Shown here: positions 1 through 13,700 of the stretch, piece by piece
Position numbering within the stretch: position 1 is the first letter of the stretch
How the letters are laid out: every line of letters starts with the position of its first letter
Origin: Allodiplogaster sudhausi
Lineage: Eukaryota; Nematoda; Chromadorea; Rhabditida; Diplogasteridae
Assembly: GCA_945643635.1 (NCBI GenBank)
Contig: CALZFC010000072.1
Span: 1,327,501 to 1,391,500 of the forward strand
DNA length: 64,000 nt
Direction: 5' to 3'
Program-made: the position numbers and the translations under genes
The notes under the pieces: generated by a model
What the model saw: only the letters and a program-made list of their open reading frames with translations
Database searches by the model: none
Told to the model about the DNA's origin: nothing

Positions 1-1015
1 GATGGAGATATCGGACACTTCTATTTATATATCGAACATGAGGTGAATTCAAGTATTTATGGGCGCTGCTCAAGAGGCTTACCTATTCAGCGCTATTATC
101 AACAATGTGCTTAAGAGCGCTCCTTTAATGAATAACAGTAGACGTTCTCTGCCATTTCTTTATTTTTTTCTCTCTCTCTCTCCCTCTCTCTCTCATGCTC
201 TCTCTCTCTCTCTTTTGTTCTCTCGCTGTCTCCTCCCTTCTCTGCCGTTCTCTCAACATTCCCCCCCCTTGTTTGGCTCACGATGAGTCTGCTCGTCTCT
301 CTAACAATAAGCTCGAGAATATAGCTTTTGTGTTATTCAACATCTTCCTACTTGTCACTTCAAGTAATAACATATGTATGTACATATATTCTGCAGAACA
401 GATAATTATGATAAGAGATGTGTTGATGATCTTTGTGTCTAACATGAATGAAAGTAGAACCGAGGTATTTATTATAAATATCTCAGAAAAAAAAATCTCA
501 GCGATTATCTGAAAAACATGCTCCTTCCTCTTTTTCCTCTTTCTTTTCTATCAACCATGTCTCTTCCTGGGAGACAATCCACTTTTATATACATACATAC
601 ATGTGTTCATACATATGCACCTCAATTAAACCAGGATTATCGACACTTTTTCATTGTATTTAGTCACGTGCATTGGGACGCGTTTACATTTGTGTGCATT
701 TATCCCCGGTTTTTATTATCCCTTTTTTGTCTATTTGTTGCACCGACTGTGTAGACTTACATCTAGAAGAGAAATTCGTGACGTCAAAGGGGGGTCAAAT
801 GGGCAGGATAAAGTCATACACAGAAAAGTATGAATGCGTCTGATCAAATTTGCTCCTTTTTGCTTGAATTTCTATTGAATAATTTGTAGCAGAGTGAGAG
901 AGATGTGAAAATATGGGCATAATATCAGAAGAAACATCATTTATGTACATTGTAGCCTTTCTAACTTAGTTTACATTAGAAATCTCCCTTTGATATATCT
1001 CTCTATCACTCTCTA

Positions 1016-1062
<47 letters not shown>

Positions 1063-2523
1063 CTCTCACCTTCTCTATCACTATAACGCTCCTTCGCTCT
1101 GCACTAATCCCACCCTTACTACCTCTTAAATTATCTCTCGCTCTCCATCCCTTTCTCTCTTTCTCTCTCTCTCTTTCGCTCTCTTTCTCTCTCTATCTCG
1201 CTCTCTCTCTCTTTTTCTCTCTCTCTCTTTCTGTCTCTCACTCACTCGGAGCGAAGCATCCATCCACTGTAAATACATTTTTATCCGACTTCCTCTTCTT
1301 TTCTTTTGTTGTACACGCGGGAATCGCCTTGAGCTACTACAAATCCGCTCGAAAATCCAGTGCGCCACGATTGGAATCGAATTGTCCCTCCGTCACTCAA
1401 ATGGAAAAGGAATGGACAAAGTTGTAGTCCTTTCGCTGTCTCTCTCTCTCTCTTTATCTCTCTCTCTCCCTATCTTTCGCTCTCTCTCTCTCTCTCTCTT
1501 TCTCTGTATTCTCTCTCTCTCTCTATACTTTCAACATACTTTTCACAAGAGATCCAACTTTCTTCGCTACATTTAACGCTATGTAAACAATATTTATCTT
1601 CATAATATTAGTGAAAAGAGTGATCTTTTTTTTGCATAGAACAGTAGTCTAATTAGATATGTAGATTTGTATTTTTCACCTGTGTTAACTATTTTTCATC
1701 TTTTTTTTTGCGATTTGTCAACTTTGTAATTAGCATAGCATGGGAAACATGTGCGTATTTGTATTCTTGGCCGCCGCCTAGACTCTTGCCACGATTATAG
1801 CGAGGATACGGTAATGAGTGAAAATGAGAATTGCCACCTAATTGTATGAGCAGGCATCAGCCTTCTTCTATTTCTCACGAAAAGCCTCCTCCTGGCATCC
1901 CGTCCAAGGATAGCCTACAATTTTGAGGTCTCCCAGAGAGTAAATAGTTGGCGCTGTAAAGCGTGCTCTTTCGTACTATATAAAGGCATACGGTGGATGA
2001 AGACTCCTTTTACCTTTGAAGAAAGAGCTTACTTATGTTTGGAATTTTAAGAAGAAGAAAAAACACGCAAATATCAGCAATAATAGATAGTGTTTTCAGT
2101 GTTGCCTGCGACAGAGTTCTCTACTAGTAAGTATTAATAAATTTATATCTAACATGAACGTATATACATACATACATATCTTACTTCCACGCCTTTGTTT
2201 TAGCTGTGGATTATCTTTGAATCAAGATAAAGATCTCCTTTCCTTTGACCTCTGCGACACAGCTGCCTCATTCACCTCTCTTTCTCTATTATTTCTCTCA
2301 ATTTATTGTCACCTTCCTCTCTTTCTCACCTCGCTCTCTCTCTCTCTCTCTCTCTTTCTCTATCTCTCAATCTCTCTCTCGCGTTGCTGGCTAGCGCTAA
2401 ACGTAAACAGAGCCATAAATTTCCAGCCCCGATGTCGAGCGACGTTTTTAGTATTTGTAAGCATGCCTATAGCAAGTCGTTTCGCTTTTCTTTTTTCATT
2501 CACTCTCTCTCTATCTCTTCCCT

Positions 2524-2561
<38 letters not shown>

Positions 2562-2833
2562 CTTCGTCATCTCCCTCGGTTTTTTGGTCCTCTTTCCCGT
2601 TCCGCCAACACACATTATGCCACATATTTTGCCACATATCCACATAGTTCCTACGCATTTTTGGCATTTTTGCGCTCTTTCGCTGTTTCGTTCCACGAAA
2701 GTGCGCTTTTCACATTTTCGATGCCAAACGTTTTTCTCTCTTTCCCCTTTGCTCTATCCTCATCCTCTCTACCCCACCTTCTCTATATCTTTCAATCTCT
2801 CTATCTCTCTCTCTGTCTCTCTCTGTCTCTGTC

Positions 2834-2868
<35 letters not shown>

Positions 2869-3263
2869 TACTCTCTTTCCTTCATCTCAACCATCTGTGC
2901 TGTCCTTGCATATTGCTGTAGTCCGTCCACCTGTGTGCCAGCATGTCCTTTCGACTCTAACGGGTTGTGCGACCCTCTAATCGTCATCATCTCTAAGCTT
3001 ACCCATTGATCAATATTTATTTTTATTATTATTATCAATCCTTTGTTCGATTCATACGAAAGCAATCTTCATCTTTACTCAAGAAATGGCATTATAATTA
3101 CTCTCTGCTATTTTGTGAAAGTGCCAATGTACAATTGATACTTTTTCCGCATGAGAGCGACATGAAAAATGTAATAAAAATGCATATAAAAGCGTTCTTT
3201 TATATAGGTATTCTTATTTCGGTTTGAAAAAGAGCAAATGGCGTGTAAAGTGAAAGTGCATGA

Positions 3264-3295
<32 letters not shown>

Positions 3296-3560
3296 CAGAG
3301 AGAGCGGGAAAAGTCGTATACCTTGATTCAAGTGCAGACGCTCTTCTCTTTTCTCCCCTTTCCCCCTTCCTTCCGTCTGCCCCCGGCGCCAGTCAAAACA
3401 TCGCAAGCCTCGGGCAAATTTCTGCTCTGCTCTCCTCCTCTTTTTCTCTTGCAACGCAGACTGATGAACAAATAGCGCATGGAATGCGGAGAGGAAGTTT
3501 ACAGTGAGAGAGACAACAAGGGAGAGAGAGAGAGAGAAGAGTGCAAAAACTGAGAGAAAC
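1..3560. repeat. Microsatellite-rich intergenic DNA
   Basis: No gene is supported here. The stretch is dominated by (CT)n arrays on the + strand at about 160-240, 1000-1250, 1430-1530, 2280-2390, 2500-2570 and 2780-2890, switching to (GA)n at 3260-3310 and 3505-3545. The long apparent ORFs (for example at 990-1427 and 2154-2921) are Ser-Leu or Arg-Glu repeats and are translated microsatellite. A TATA-like CTATATAAAGG lies near 1977, but no exon follows within reach. Confidence 0.8.
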
Positions 3561-5097
3561 ACACAGAAAAAATATTCGTAGTTTGTAGCGCGCGCCCAAA
3601 AGATTGAGGAAGAATTCGTGAAATGGGCGCCGCGGCGCCGAAATTTTTACGAATTCGATGTACAGTAAGAATTCGTAATCTGCGCGGCCGGCAACGTGCC
3701 AGATCCGTCTTGCATTTCAATATGATTCAGTCTCTCCATCACCTACCCTTACAAATACTTTACTTACAATTAGGCTGATTATTATTCTTCTCTTGGGAAC
3801 CAGTCGTCAAGCTCGAATTAGCTTTCCTGTCTCTCTCCACCGGCGCTTGCCTGTCTATGTAACCTTCTCAGACTTCGAGTGCGGAAACTTCTTTTAATAG
3901 TCTAGTCTTTCAGACGTACTGTAATACAACATTAAATAGCTCAAAAAAACCGCCTTTCTCTGTAGAAAAATGTAGGATAGAGAGAGACACGTTGAGCAGT
4001 AAAACTCGCGAAAAAACCTTTTGGCTCTTAGCGAAACTGGCACAGCTGGAGAGACCGAGTTCGTAGAGTTCTCTCTCTCCCTCTCTCTCTCTCTCACTTT
4101 CTTTGTATGTCTGTCTTTCTGTCTGTCTGTCTGTCTGTCTGTGTCTGTCTCTCTCTCTGTCTATCCGCAGCGAGCAAGACAAGGGGTGCATGCATACTTG
4201 TACATATAAACAACTTAAACAAAAAAAAACTAAAGAGATGAGAGAGAGAGAGAAAGAGAGGTGAGAGAGTGAAAGAGAGATGAGAGAGAGATGAGACAGT
4301 GAAAGAGAGATGAGAGAGAGAGAGATAGAGAGAGAGATGAATGAAGCAAATTGCTGCGCTCAAATTCACCCCCCCCCCCCAACACTAGGTTATCCAATGC
4401 CGGAAGGTGCATGGGTGAGTTCGGGTCCGGTCGGGAGCAAAATGTCTTTCTCTCTCTCTCTCTCTCTGTCTACTTCCAGGTACAGCCAACGACATCGACG
4501 TCCATCATCACAACGGATCACAGGTTAGCTAAATTATCGACTTTTGTGAACTTTATTGGAATTTTATTCTATTTCACTGTTGTTTTGTCACCAAATGCCA
4601 AGCGCAGTGAAATATTCCGTTCACAAAAGTAAGATAATTAGCTAACTTAATCCGTAGGATGGTGGGAGAGAGAGATATAGAGAGAGAGAGAGAGATATGA
4701 GAGAGAAATCGATAGAAACAAATTTTTTCTTGAGAAAGCTGCGAAATTAAGTGCGATTTTAAGCCGGATAAAAGGTGAGAGAAAGAGCGAGAGAGGGCGA
4801 GAGAGAGAGAGCGAGAAAGAGCGAGAGCATGAAAGAGAGGGTGTGTCACAGGGCTAGCTAATTAGATATCGAAAAAGAGTGGTAATTTACATCGAAAATT
4901 GTTCGAGAATATAAAAAAACAGCCAAAAATGGCATGTGTTTCTGGGATCCTCCTGGAAGAGGCGTCGTTTTACGAATACTTACTCTCATACACACTAATT
5001 CTTCCTGCATCTTTTACGAATAGTATTAGTGTGTTGCTAATCATGCTAATATATTAGTGTCTCATTTCGTGAAATATCACGAATATTTTTTCTGTGT
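3561..5097. mobile_element. Non-autonomous DNA transposon with 19-bp inverted ends
   Basis: The left end ACACAGAAAAAATATTCGT is matched exactly, inverted, at 5079-5097. Inside both ends the heptamer ATTCGTA or ATTCGTG recurs: on the left near 3574, 3612, 3648 and 3669, and on the right near 4974, 5018, 5069 and 5080. Subterminal motif repeats of this kind are typical of cut-and-paste elements. The 1.5-kb interior holds GA/CT arrays (4070-4160, 4230-4345, 4660-4700, 4785-4840), a C13 run at 4368, and no transposase frame. No clear target duplication is visible. The first bases resemble those of the larger element at 24065-27778. Confidence 0.6.
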
Positions 5098-5099
5098 AA

Positions 5100-5250
5100 A
5101 GATAGAAAAATAGTAGTGTATGTAGAGAGAAAGAGGGAGAGCGAGAGAGAAGAGAGTGTAAAAGTGAGAGAGAAAGAAAAATAAAAGTAGATAGAGAGAC
5201 AGATTTAGGGGGAGAGAAATAGAGAGAGAGAGAGAAAGAAAGGAAGAGAG

Positions 5251-5293
<43 letters not shown>

Positions 5294-6264
5294 TCCAGAG
5301 ATGTTGACAACTAGGAAGAAGACAGCGAGAGGGTGGGTCCCCATCTAGTGGCATTAAAGAATAATCATTGATCTCCTCTTGATATTGGTTCGTTGTGCTA
5401 ATTGTAAGAAAAGAGAAGAAGGAGACTCTCTGGTGACATTTTCGGCAAGCAAATCATTATTTCCATTATTCCCAAACGTGTTCATCTCAAACGAGAAGCA
5501 CAGTTTTGTAATGATAATTCTGGTTAAACATAATTATTTATGTACATATTTAGTTGTGTAATTATTTAACTATCGCATTTAACAGACTCGTTTGTAATAT
5601 CTCGTGAAAACTTCCGCGCTACACTTTAACCGATGTTTTAGTCATATTCTGAACTGTCAATATATTTCCGTATACAGTTCTCCTTTTCCAGATTGATTAT
5701 TCTCTGACGTGGAATTGTGCGTCGAAACGGAATAAGCCCGACATATGCGCTGCTGAGACGGCCGAAATGCGTGCGGCAACGGCGAAGGCAGTAGCCGAAA
5801 AGCGTGCGGCATTGCCGGTTGGTCTCCCGATGCTCCGCCCACAAACACCTTTTTCATAAGTGATTCACATGCGCGCGCCCTTTCCCACTTCCGTCATGCT
5901 CTTTCCTCGTTTTGTTTATTACTCATTTTGTTCTTCATAAACTATGAAGATCTGAAAGTAGCCATTTATTTCATTCCCATTTAGTTCCAACAAACGTTTT
6001 TTTTAATTTTTTGGGCCGTTATATTTAAAAACTAATATCTTTCAGTTTATCCCAAGTTCATTTATGCGTGAGAGGGGTGAATGAGTTCAAAGAATGCGTA
6101 AAATATTTTACATAGTTAGTACGTGCATATTTATATAATAAGGCATGGTTTGGCTGCGCAATTTATTTCTACTCGAATGGTTTGGCTACCTTTGCGGATT
6201 ATTTCTTTCAAATTTGTAAATGCCTTTAACGTAGTAAAACATATAGTAAATATATGCGAGGGAG
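5100..6264. other. Intergenic, no gene seen
   Basis: A GA array occupies about 5120-5290. Beyond it the sequence is AT-rich and holds no supported exon. At 5755-5820 a GC-rich patch repeats GCGTGCGGCA twice around a short palindromic core. It may be another small repeat, but nothing ties it to a gene. Confidence 0.5.
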
Positions 6265-6310
6265 TTAGACAGGAAGTTAGAGAGAGAGAGAGAGCAATAA
6301 GAGAGTGAGC

Positions 6311-6341
<31 letters not shown>

Positions 6342-6401
6342 AGTCCGAGAGAGAGCGAGAAAACGCGACGACTAATTGCCCTTCTACTACGCAAGCACTC
6401 A

Positions 6402-6442
<41 letters not shown>

Positions 6443-6715
6443 ATATGCCCATCTCTTTTCACCTTGTCTCTCTCTCTCTGTACTTGTGCACTTCCTTCCG
6501 GTCCATTTCTTCATTTCTCAAGCGTACTTGTTTTCTTGTACGTGAGTTATAGGTCTGCGATACTCCGTAGGTGTACTTGTTATTTTCGAGAGTTCCCGGA
6601 GCGTGAGAGAGTCTGGCCAAAAGAGGGAGAGAGAGAGAGAGATAGAGAGAGAGAGTGAAAGAGAGAGAGAAAGAGAGAGAAAAAAATAGAGAAAAAAATA
6701 GAGAAAAATATTGTT
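6265..6715. repeat. GA then CT then GA microsatellite blocks
   Basis: (GA)n lies at 6275-6360, (CT)n at 6410-6480 and (GA)n at 6615-6700. The last ends 25 bases before the first 3' splice site of the next gene. The ORFs here are microsatellite translations. Confidence 0.85.
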
Positions 6716-6777
6716 ATTCACTTCAGGTGACATGCGCCTGTGAGCAGCCGAGCCACAGCAAGTCGTGGGCAGCGGCG

Positions 6778-7679
6778 ATGGACCAACCGTCAAGTCAAAG
6801 TCTACCATCAAGTACTTTAAAGGGATCTCCCGAAGAGGAGGTTCCTGAGGAGACGCCTTCTTCAATGAGATCTCCCGGGATCTCCCGGGGACATCCTCGC
6901 GGGATGCTGTCCCTCGACCTCGAGGGATATTCAGAGTCTTTCTCCTCCCGCCTCCATTCCCCTCAATCCCTCTCCGAGCCCATGGATGAATACGACAAGA
7001 CGAATGATGATGACGATGAAGAAGAAGACACTAACAAAAGGAAAAGAAGACTCCGGGGCCCGGAGGAGGGCCGCACGCGGAATCCGGTGCGTTTTTTTTT
7101 CTTATTTTTTTTCTTTTGCCGTGTCTCTCGCTCTCTCGCTCTCTCTCTCTCTCTCTCTATCTCTCTCTTCCTCTTTCTCTCTCCCTTTCTCTCTCACTCC
7201 TCCTTTTTCTCTCTCCCTTTCTCCCTATCTCATTTTATCTCTCGCTCTTTCTCACTCGCTCTATTTCCCTTATTCTATTACTGTAAGCATCGCGTGATAT
7301 ATGTGTATTTATCTATGTGCTATGTGTATTTAGTTGCTTCTTTTTCGACTTTTTATTTCAATCTTTCCCTTTCCTCCAAGCCCCCATTCATCCTCACCAT
7401 CAGATTATGCTACATTCATATATACATATGTAAATGTAAATACGCATTTCTGTATGTGCTTTTTCTCTTTTGCCATCCTTCATCCGATCTAATTTTAATT
7501 TCCCGCCATTTCTTTTCTTTTCCTTGTCAGTTTTTACACGTGTGCGCCCGAAAGCGTTAATTTTCTTCTTTTTTTTCCTTTACATTCTTTTTTCTCTCCT
7601 TTATAATAGTTGTATTTTGCTTTTGCCATTCAGCGGCAATGTCTAGAGACAGCTAATTATTTATTCATCCTACGGCTGC

Positions 7680-7734
<55 letters not shown>

Positions 7735-10700
7735 TGAGAGAGAAGGGAAAGAGAGAGAGAGAAGGAGAGGAGGAGAGAAAGAGAGGGAGAGAGAGAAAGA
7801 GAGGGAGAGGGAGAAAGAGAGGGAGAGGGAGAAAGAGAGAGCCATGAGTGTATCATATGGCAAGTGGCGCGTGGTAAGAAGGAGGAAAATAGGAATGGAG
7901 GAAGGAATGGAGGAGAAGGCTGCAAAAGTTTATGTATGTATGAAAGTATGGCGCAGAAATGACTACAATTTGAGCAGCTTTCATCTCCTTGAGGAATATA
8001 CATATTTACAATATTTCACATTTCCTCTTGACACTATCAATTTTTCCTTTACCAAACTCATTTACCTTTCCTCCTACTTGTTACAGCTCGAAACTTTTCT
8101 TCACTTTTCTTTTCTTCAATTCTATAAAGCGAGAAGTAAGATGCACTTTAGATAGATAGGCGACCGTGAAGTTGGGCTTTGCAAAGATTTAGGCAACGAT
8201 AAAATCATTTATCTCCTCGTCCTCCTCCTCCTCTTTCTTGACCCTGTCAATCTCTTACTATTCTTTTTTCCCTTTTTCTCTATCCTCCATTTCTCTTTCA
8301 TTTTCTCTCTCTCTCTCTTTTACTCTTTCTCTCTAATCCTTTCTCTCTCTCTCTCAGATTTTCTAAAGCATCCTCCATTTCTCACCTTTTGAACAAGAGC
8401 AACTTTAGCCGTGTGTGTGTGTACGAAGGGAGAAGATTTACCGGCCCATCTACAGATCATCTCCTTTGTCCATAGGAAACGTGTCAAAAATCGGCGTTCT
8501 CTTTAGCGCGCGCCATACTCTATCCATTTCCTCTTCTTTCTCCTTTCCTTGTGTCGGATACGGCCATCTGGTAACAGTCGCAATTTGAAACGAGCCAAAA
8601 ATTAGAAGTCGAAAAAGCGGCGAAAATATAGAAAGAAAGAGAGAGAGAGAGAGAGAGAGCAAGAGATAGAGAGAGAAAGAAAAAGAGAGAAAGAGAAAGA
8701 AATAATAAGATAAATGGCAAAGTTTTGAAGAAGAAGAAGAAAAAAATTGTTGCTTCGAACATGAGTGAAAAAGTCATGGTTGAAGAAATGGAGAGGTTCG
8801 AAGAGTAAGCTAGAGAAAGAAAAGAAAAGGAATAGAAAGGCGAACTTTAGAAGCGATTCAGAGAGAGAGAGCGAGAGAGCGAGAGAGAGAAACAGACAGA
8901 GGAATAGGAAAAGGAAAGGATTGACTTGGAGGCACATATGAAATGATACCACTTTTCCCGATGATGGTAAATTGGAGCGCGACCAGCCTGTGCACTGAAT
9001 TGGCCGCATTCATGATGTATTATGAGAGGAGGAGAGAGTGACATGTTTGGAGAGAGAGAGTTAGAGAAGTAAAGAAAGAGAGCGACGAGAGAGAGAGAGC
9101 AGAGATATCAAGAGCGAGTGCGAGAGATTGCGTGAAAGTGATAGAGCGAAGGGAGAAATACATACAAATGGTGAAACCGCACATAAAAATTGAATGATAA
9201 ATGAGAGAGGGAGAAAGGAGGGGAGCGAGAACAAAATACGAAGATGGACAGACGTGAAGGCACTTGAAGTTGGAAAAGTTAAAAAAAAAAGAATTGAAGT
9301 CTAATTGTAAGGGGTGGACATTGTACGCGAAAGGAGAATGGGATGGTTGGCTGGTGTTAACGAGCAGAGCAGGTGAATGCAGAAATGAGGAAGGAGAGAG
9401 AGAGAGAGATAGAGATAGAGAGAGAGAGGAAGAGGTAGAGAGAGAGAGAGAGAGAGAGAGAGGAAGAGGTAGAGAGAGAGAGAGGTAGAGAGAGAGAGAG
9501 AGAGAGAGGAAGAGGTAGAGAGAGAGTGAGAGAGAGAAAGAGAGAGAGAGAGAGTGAGAGAGAGACAGAGACAGAGAGAGAGAATAAGGGAATGTGAAGA
9601 AGAAAAGACATCACCGGCTGGCTGGCTGGCGGCTGGTGTTGACGACTGATAAGGCTTTACGAGTGTATGCAGACACTGGTTTGAATGCTTCTTTTTTATG
9701 TCTCTTTCTACCTTTATCTCTCTCTCCATCTCTCTCTCTCTCTCTCTTGTCTTCTTTCTCTCTCGCAATACCTGCGTCCGCGTATCACGTTTGCTTGGCG
9801 ATGCTTTTATACTCGCTCTATTTCTCTCTCCCTCTCTTGCTCTCTCTCTCTCGTTCTCTCTCTCTCTCTCTCTCTCGCTATCACCATCTCGCTATCACCC
9901 AACGAATAAGCCGTCGAGCCAACAGAGGCTGACTGCTGGCTGCACTTTTAGTAGGTAGCAAGAAGACTCTCCGGCTTCCTTGATTGGCATGTTACATTGT
10001 AACTTCGCATTAATCAGACCTCGCCCAAGCCACATGGCAATAAGAGTGCCCATTCTCACTCTATGTGTGTGGTCCACCGTTTCTGATTACCTTCCTAATT
10101 ATCTTCCATTACCACCTTAATGACTCTTTTGTTATTCATGTCAACTCCTCTACTTAAAGGAGTATTCTAAACACAACCGTAATCTATTTGAATTTACTCG
10201 CATCTTTCTAGTGCAAAAAGACGCGATTTTTTGGCTACTTTAATGAGAGTAGTACTTAAAATGTATATTTAAAAAAAAGTAGAAAATTTAAATTTTATGT
10301 ACGTTTAATTTTACCGCCAATTACAGAACTCCTCCTCCTCCTCAAAACTGGCGTCCTCGTTCTTCTCACTACGATGGTGCCTTCTGCTGCTCATGGTGAT
10401 GTTGGCAAGTTGTCAAGCCGAGTCGACGGCGGTGGATGTCACCATGCCCGATCAAGCACTCGCGAGACCACCGCTCGCCAACGAGACTGTCGTCAAGATT
10501 GCTGCACCCGATACTGAGCAGGTTTACCTACATACATATTTACCTGCTCTATGGGGCATCCGGCCATGAGAATCGCGATGCTTATCGTTACGCTTATTGT
10601 TAGGATGGCAGGAAATGGCATATGTATATGAAAAAAATATATAAAAAATAATTGGCAAACTAATTGAACTTTCCTCTGACATTTGTTGGCGTGTTTCTCT

Positions 10701-13700
10701 TTGTCTCTCTAGACATCATGCTCTCTCGCCGTTGAGCGTTCTTGTTTCTTCTCTCTTCCCCCCCCCCCCACCTAATTTACACCCACTTCCCACTTTGATG
10801 CCGCACATAAAGTATTAGATATATAAGTATAGCAAGTAATGACTCTTTCTCGCCCGTCGCGTGAGCATACAACATGTATAAAAGTCAAGGCGAGTGCAAA
10901 AGTCTCTCTAGCCTGCTCTTCTTCCTTTCACACATGATTGCGACAATGTTTATGTACATACATCTGTGGAGACTTTGTTCTCAACATGCCACGTATGTAT
11001 GTACATATCTGTGTATGTTTATCAAAAGATGTTTATGCTTGAACACCTTTGGAAGATCTAAAAGATCGTAAAATTGTACATAAAGAAATAAAGATAACAA
11101 GTAAATTTAAACAAAAATATATAATGTATTCAAACATAATATTAAGAACTATGACGCTGCTGACTACAACGAAGACAGAGGAGGAGGCTCGAGTGAGTTC
11201 GAATACGAAGATGACTACGACAATGGTCAATTCGTGGATCTCCAGCCGAAGAAGGACGACGAGTGGTGGAGCGAACGCGGATTTCAGCATGCAAAGCACT
11301 CCGAGCACGCACGACGCATGTTCGAGCAGTACAGAGGTGAGGGAGAGAGAGAGGGGAGAGAAAGGATGAGGGGGAGAGAGAGAGAGAGAGATAGAGAGAG
11401 GAAGTTGAAGAAGAGAGAGAGAGAGAGAAAGGAAAAGAGAGGGGAAGCGAGAGAAAGAGAGGGAAAGAGAGTTAGAGAGATTAACATATGTATATATAAA
11501 TTTTTTTTTGTTTGAATCCGATTCCTATTTCTTCTCTGTCCTTGCCGCAGAAGAGACGTGCCGCAAGACGACCAACTGGACAGTGATCACGTGGCGAGAG
11601 CAGTTTGCCGACTGGGAGCACAACAGCTTCCTCCAACAGCTGCGAGTAACGTGGGCGAGAATTTTATTTAATTAAATTAATTTTTATTTTATTTTATTTT
11701 TAATTTTTTTAATTTTTTTTCCATAATCTCTATACGCGTATTTATTTATATTCCTCACTCACCCAAAAATATTCAATATTCATTCAACAAGAAGATAAAA
11801 AAAGTTATAAACAAAAAAATAAATAAAATTCAAATTTCCCGCCTTCTTCCTTCCAGTCTTCTGCCCGAGACGCGCGACGGCAACTACGTCTCGGTGACGC
11901 GCGCCGACTTTTCTCGCATGCCCTTCGAGATGTTCGCCGCGAAGCGCACCTCTCGCTGCTCCGTCGACGATCGATCGCTGGTCATTTTTTTTTTCAAATT
12001 TCATGCCAAAACTAAATGCAACTGCCATAGATTCTATAGCACTCACTCACTCACTTCTTTTTTAATTAAAAAAAAACAAAGCAAAACTGTTATTCGCCGC
12101 CGAATCATTGTATCCTTTTTTTGTTTGTCCCACTAAAATCCTGCCCAATTAATATTCAAATTCTTTTGTCTTTCGTAAGAGAAAGAAAAGCTTGAACAAA
12201 ACTGCAAGCTCATAGCAAATGAATCTCACAAAGCGCGCGCTTTTTTCCAGATCCCGCGAGATCCCATGAAAGAAGAGCAGGACAAGTTCGAAGATGCGCT
12301 AGCGAATACGTTAGTCGGGGACTTTTTTTTTGCTATTTATGAAAAAAAATATTTCTGAAAAACGCTTTTTTATAACGTAAACAAACCTTCATATCTCACA
12401 TCAGCAACATGTTTATCGAATAATAACCAACAAAAAAATTCCCCTTTTTATTAGAATTTGCGTTTTGTTAGTCGTACATCCATAGTATGTCCGTAAATTC
12501 TTGTTATTACCTTTCTACTTTTTTTATTAATAATAGCATCTGCCATCATTCTTTTGTTTTTCTTTCTATTTATGATCTCAGACCACACAATCTTTCCATT
12601 CACACATTGCCATTTCATAAGAAGAAGAAGAAGAAAAAAGACTCTTCTAAACTCTTTAATCTCTTTCTTTTTTTGAAGCTCTTAAAGCCATTTAGCAATC
12701 GGTACGTATGTAACGACGTTTACTTATTCATATATACATACATATATATATATATGTACATAGGAAAAAATTACTTCCTTGATACATCTTTTGTTAATAA
12801 TCGCAACCATAATAATCCCATCATTCTTTTGTTTTTTGTCTTTCTATTTCTGATCTCCAGCCATGCATTCTTTTATGCTCACAAAGCAATTTCCTAGAAG
12901 AAGAAGAAGACGAATTCGAAAATATATTTATTGACAACGAGCTCACATTCTGAGAATATGTATCAACCACGCGACTTTTTTCTGTACAATTCTTTTTGGA
13001 ATCACATATACCAATGCTTGTTATTGTCTAATTGTAAGACTAAATTTATTTAATTTAATTTAAAAAAGTCATTAAATGCACAAGATGAATATGCGGCAAA
13101 AAGTTGCACATCTCATTTGCAATTAGCGCTGGTTTTATGGCACAAGTAAGCTAATCACTAAAACAAAAATATATTTTTTTAATTTTATACATTTTAGAAA
13201 TATTAATTGAAAACGAATCCAACAACTTTTTTCTAGGCTCTTCCAAATCTCGAACGAGCAATTGGAGCTGAGTCAGCGGCAGCATCAGAAGCGACTTGAG
13301 GAGGTAAGGCTCGATAAGTCGTATTTAAAGGAGCTCGAAAACTCAACCGAAATCTATTAGAATTTTTCAGACCATTGCAGTCGCGTTGCAGTTTTTGACT
13401 CTTTCAATGATGAGAGATAATTTTTGTTAATGTTTTATTTGTACTTAGGAAAAAGGTAATTCTATAATGGACACTTATTATTACTGATGGGTTTTTTATA
13501 GAGCGAGAACGCGACAACTACCGTAGCACCTTCAACCCGGCGGTCGACGACGTCGACTACACAGAGTACCGTAGTCAGGAAGACGCGCGGCGCTGTCGAA
13601 GAAGAAGAAGAAGACGTCGAGTTGCAAAGGGCAATCGAGGTGAATTCGACGACTGCGCCGCTCGCAGAGCTGAGAGGTGAAAGAAGGCGGCGGAGAAGAG

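Noticed and set aside
1970..1995. TATA-box-like CTATATAAAGG
   Set aside because: No exon, trans-splice acceptor or coding frame lies within a plausible distance downstream.
2154..2921. 255-residue ORF rich in Ser and Leu
   Set aside because: It is a translation of (CT)n microsatellites with no splice context, domain or non-repeat conservation.
7610..8155. 181-residue ORF rich in Arg and Glu
   Set aside because: Its core is (GA)n microsatellite inside intron 1 of the 6778 gene.
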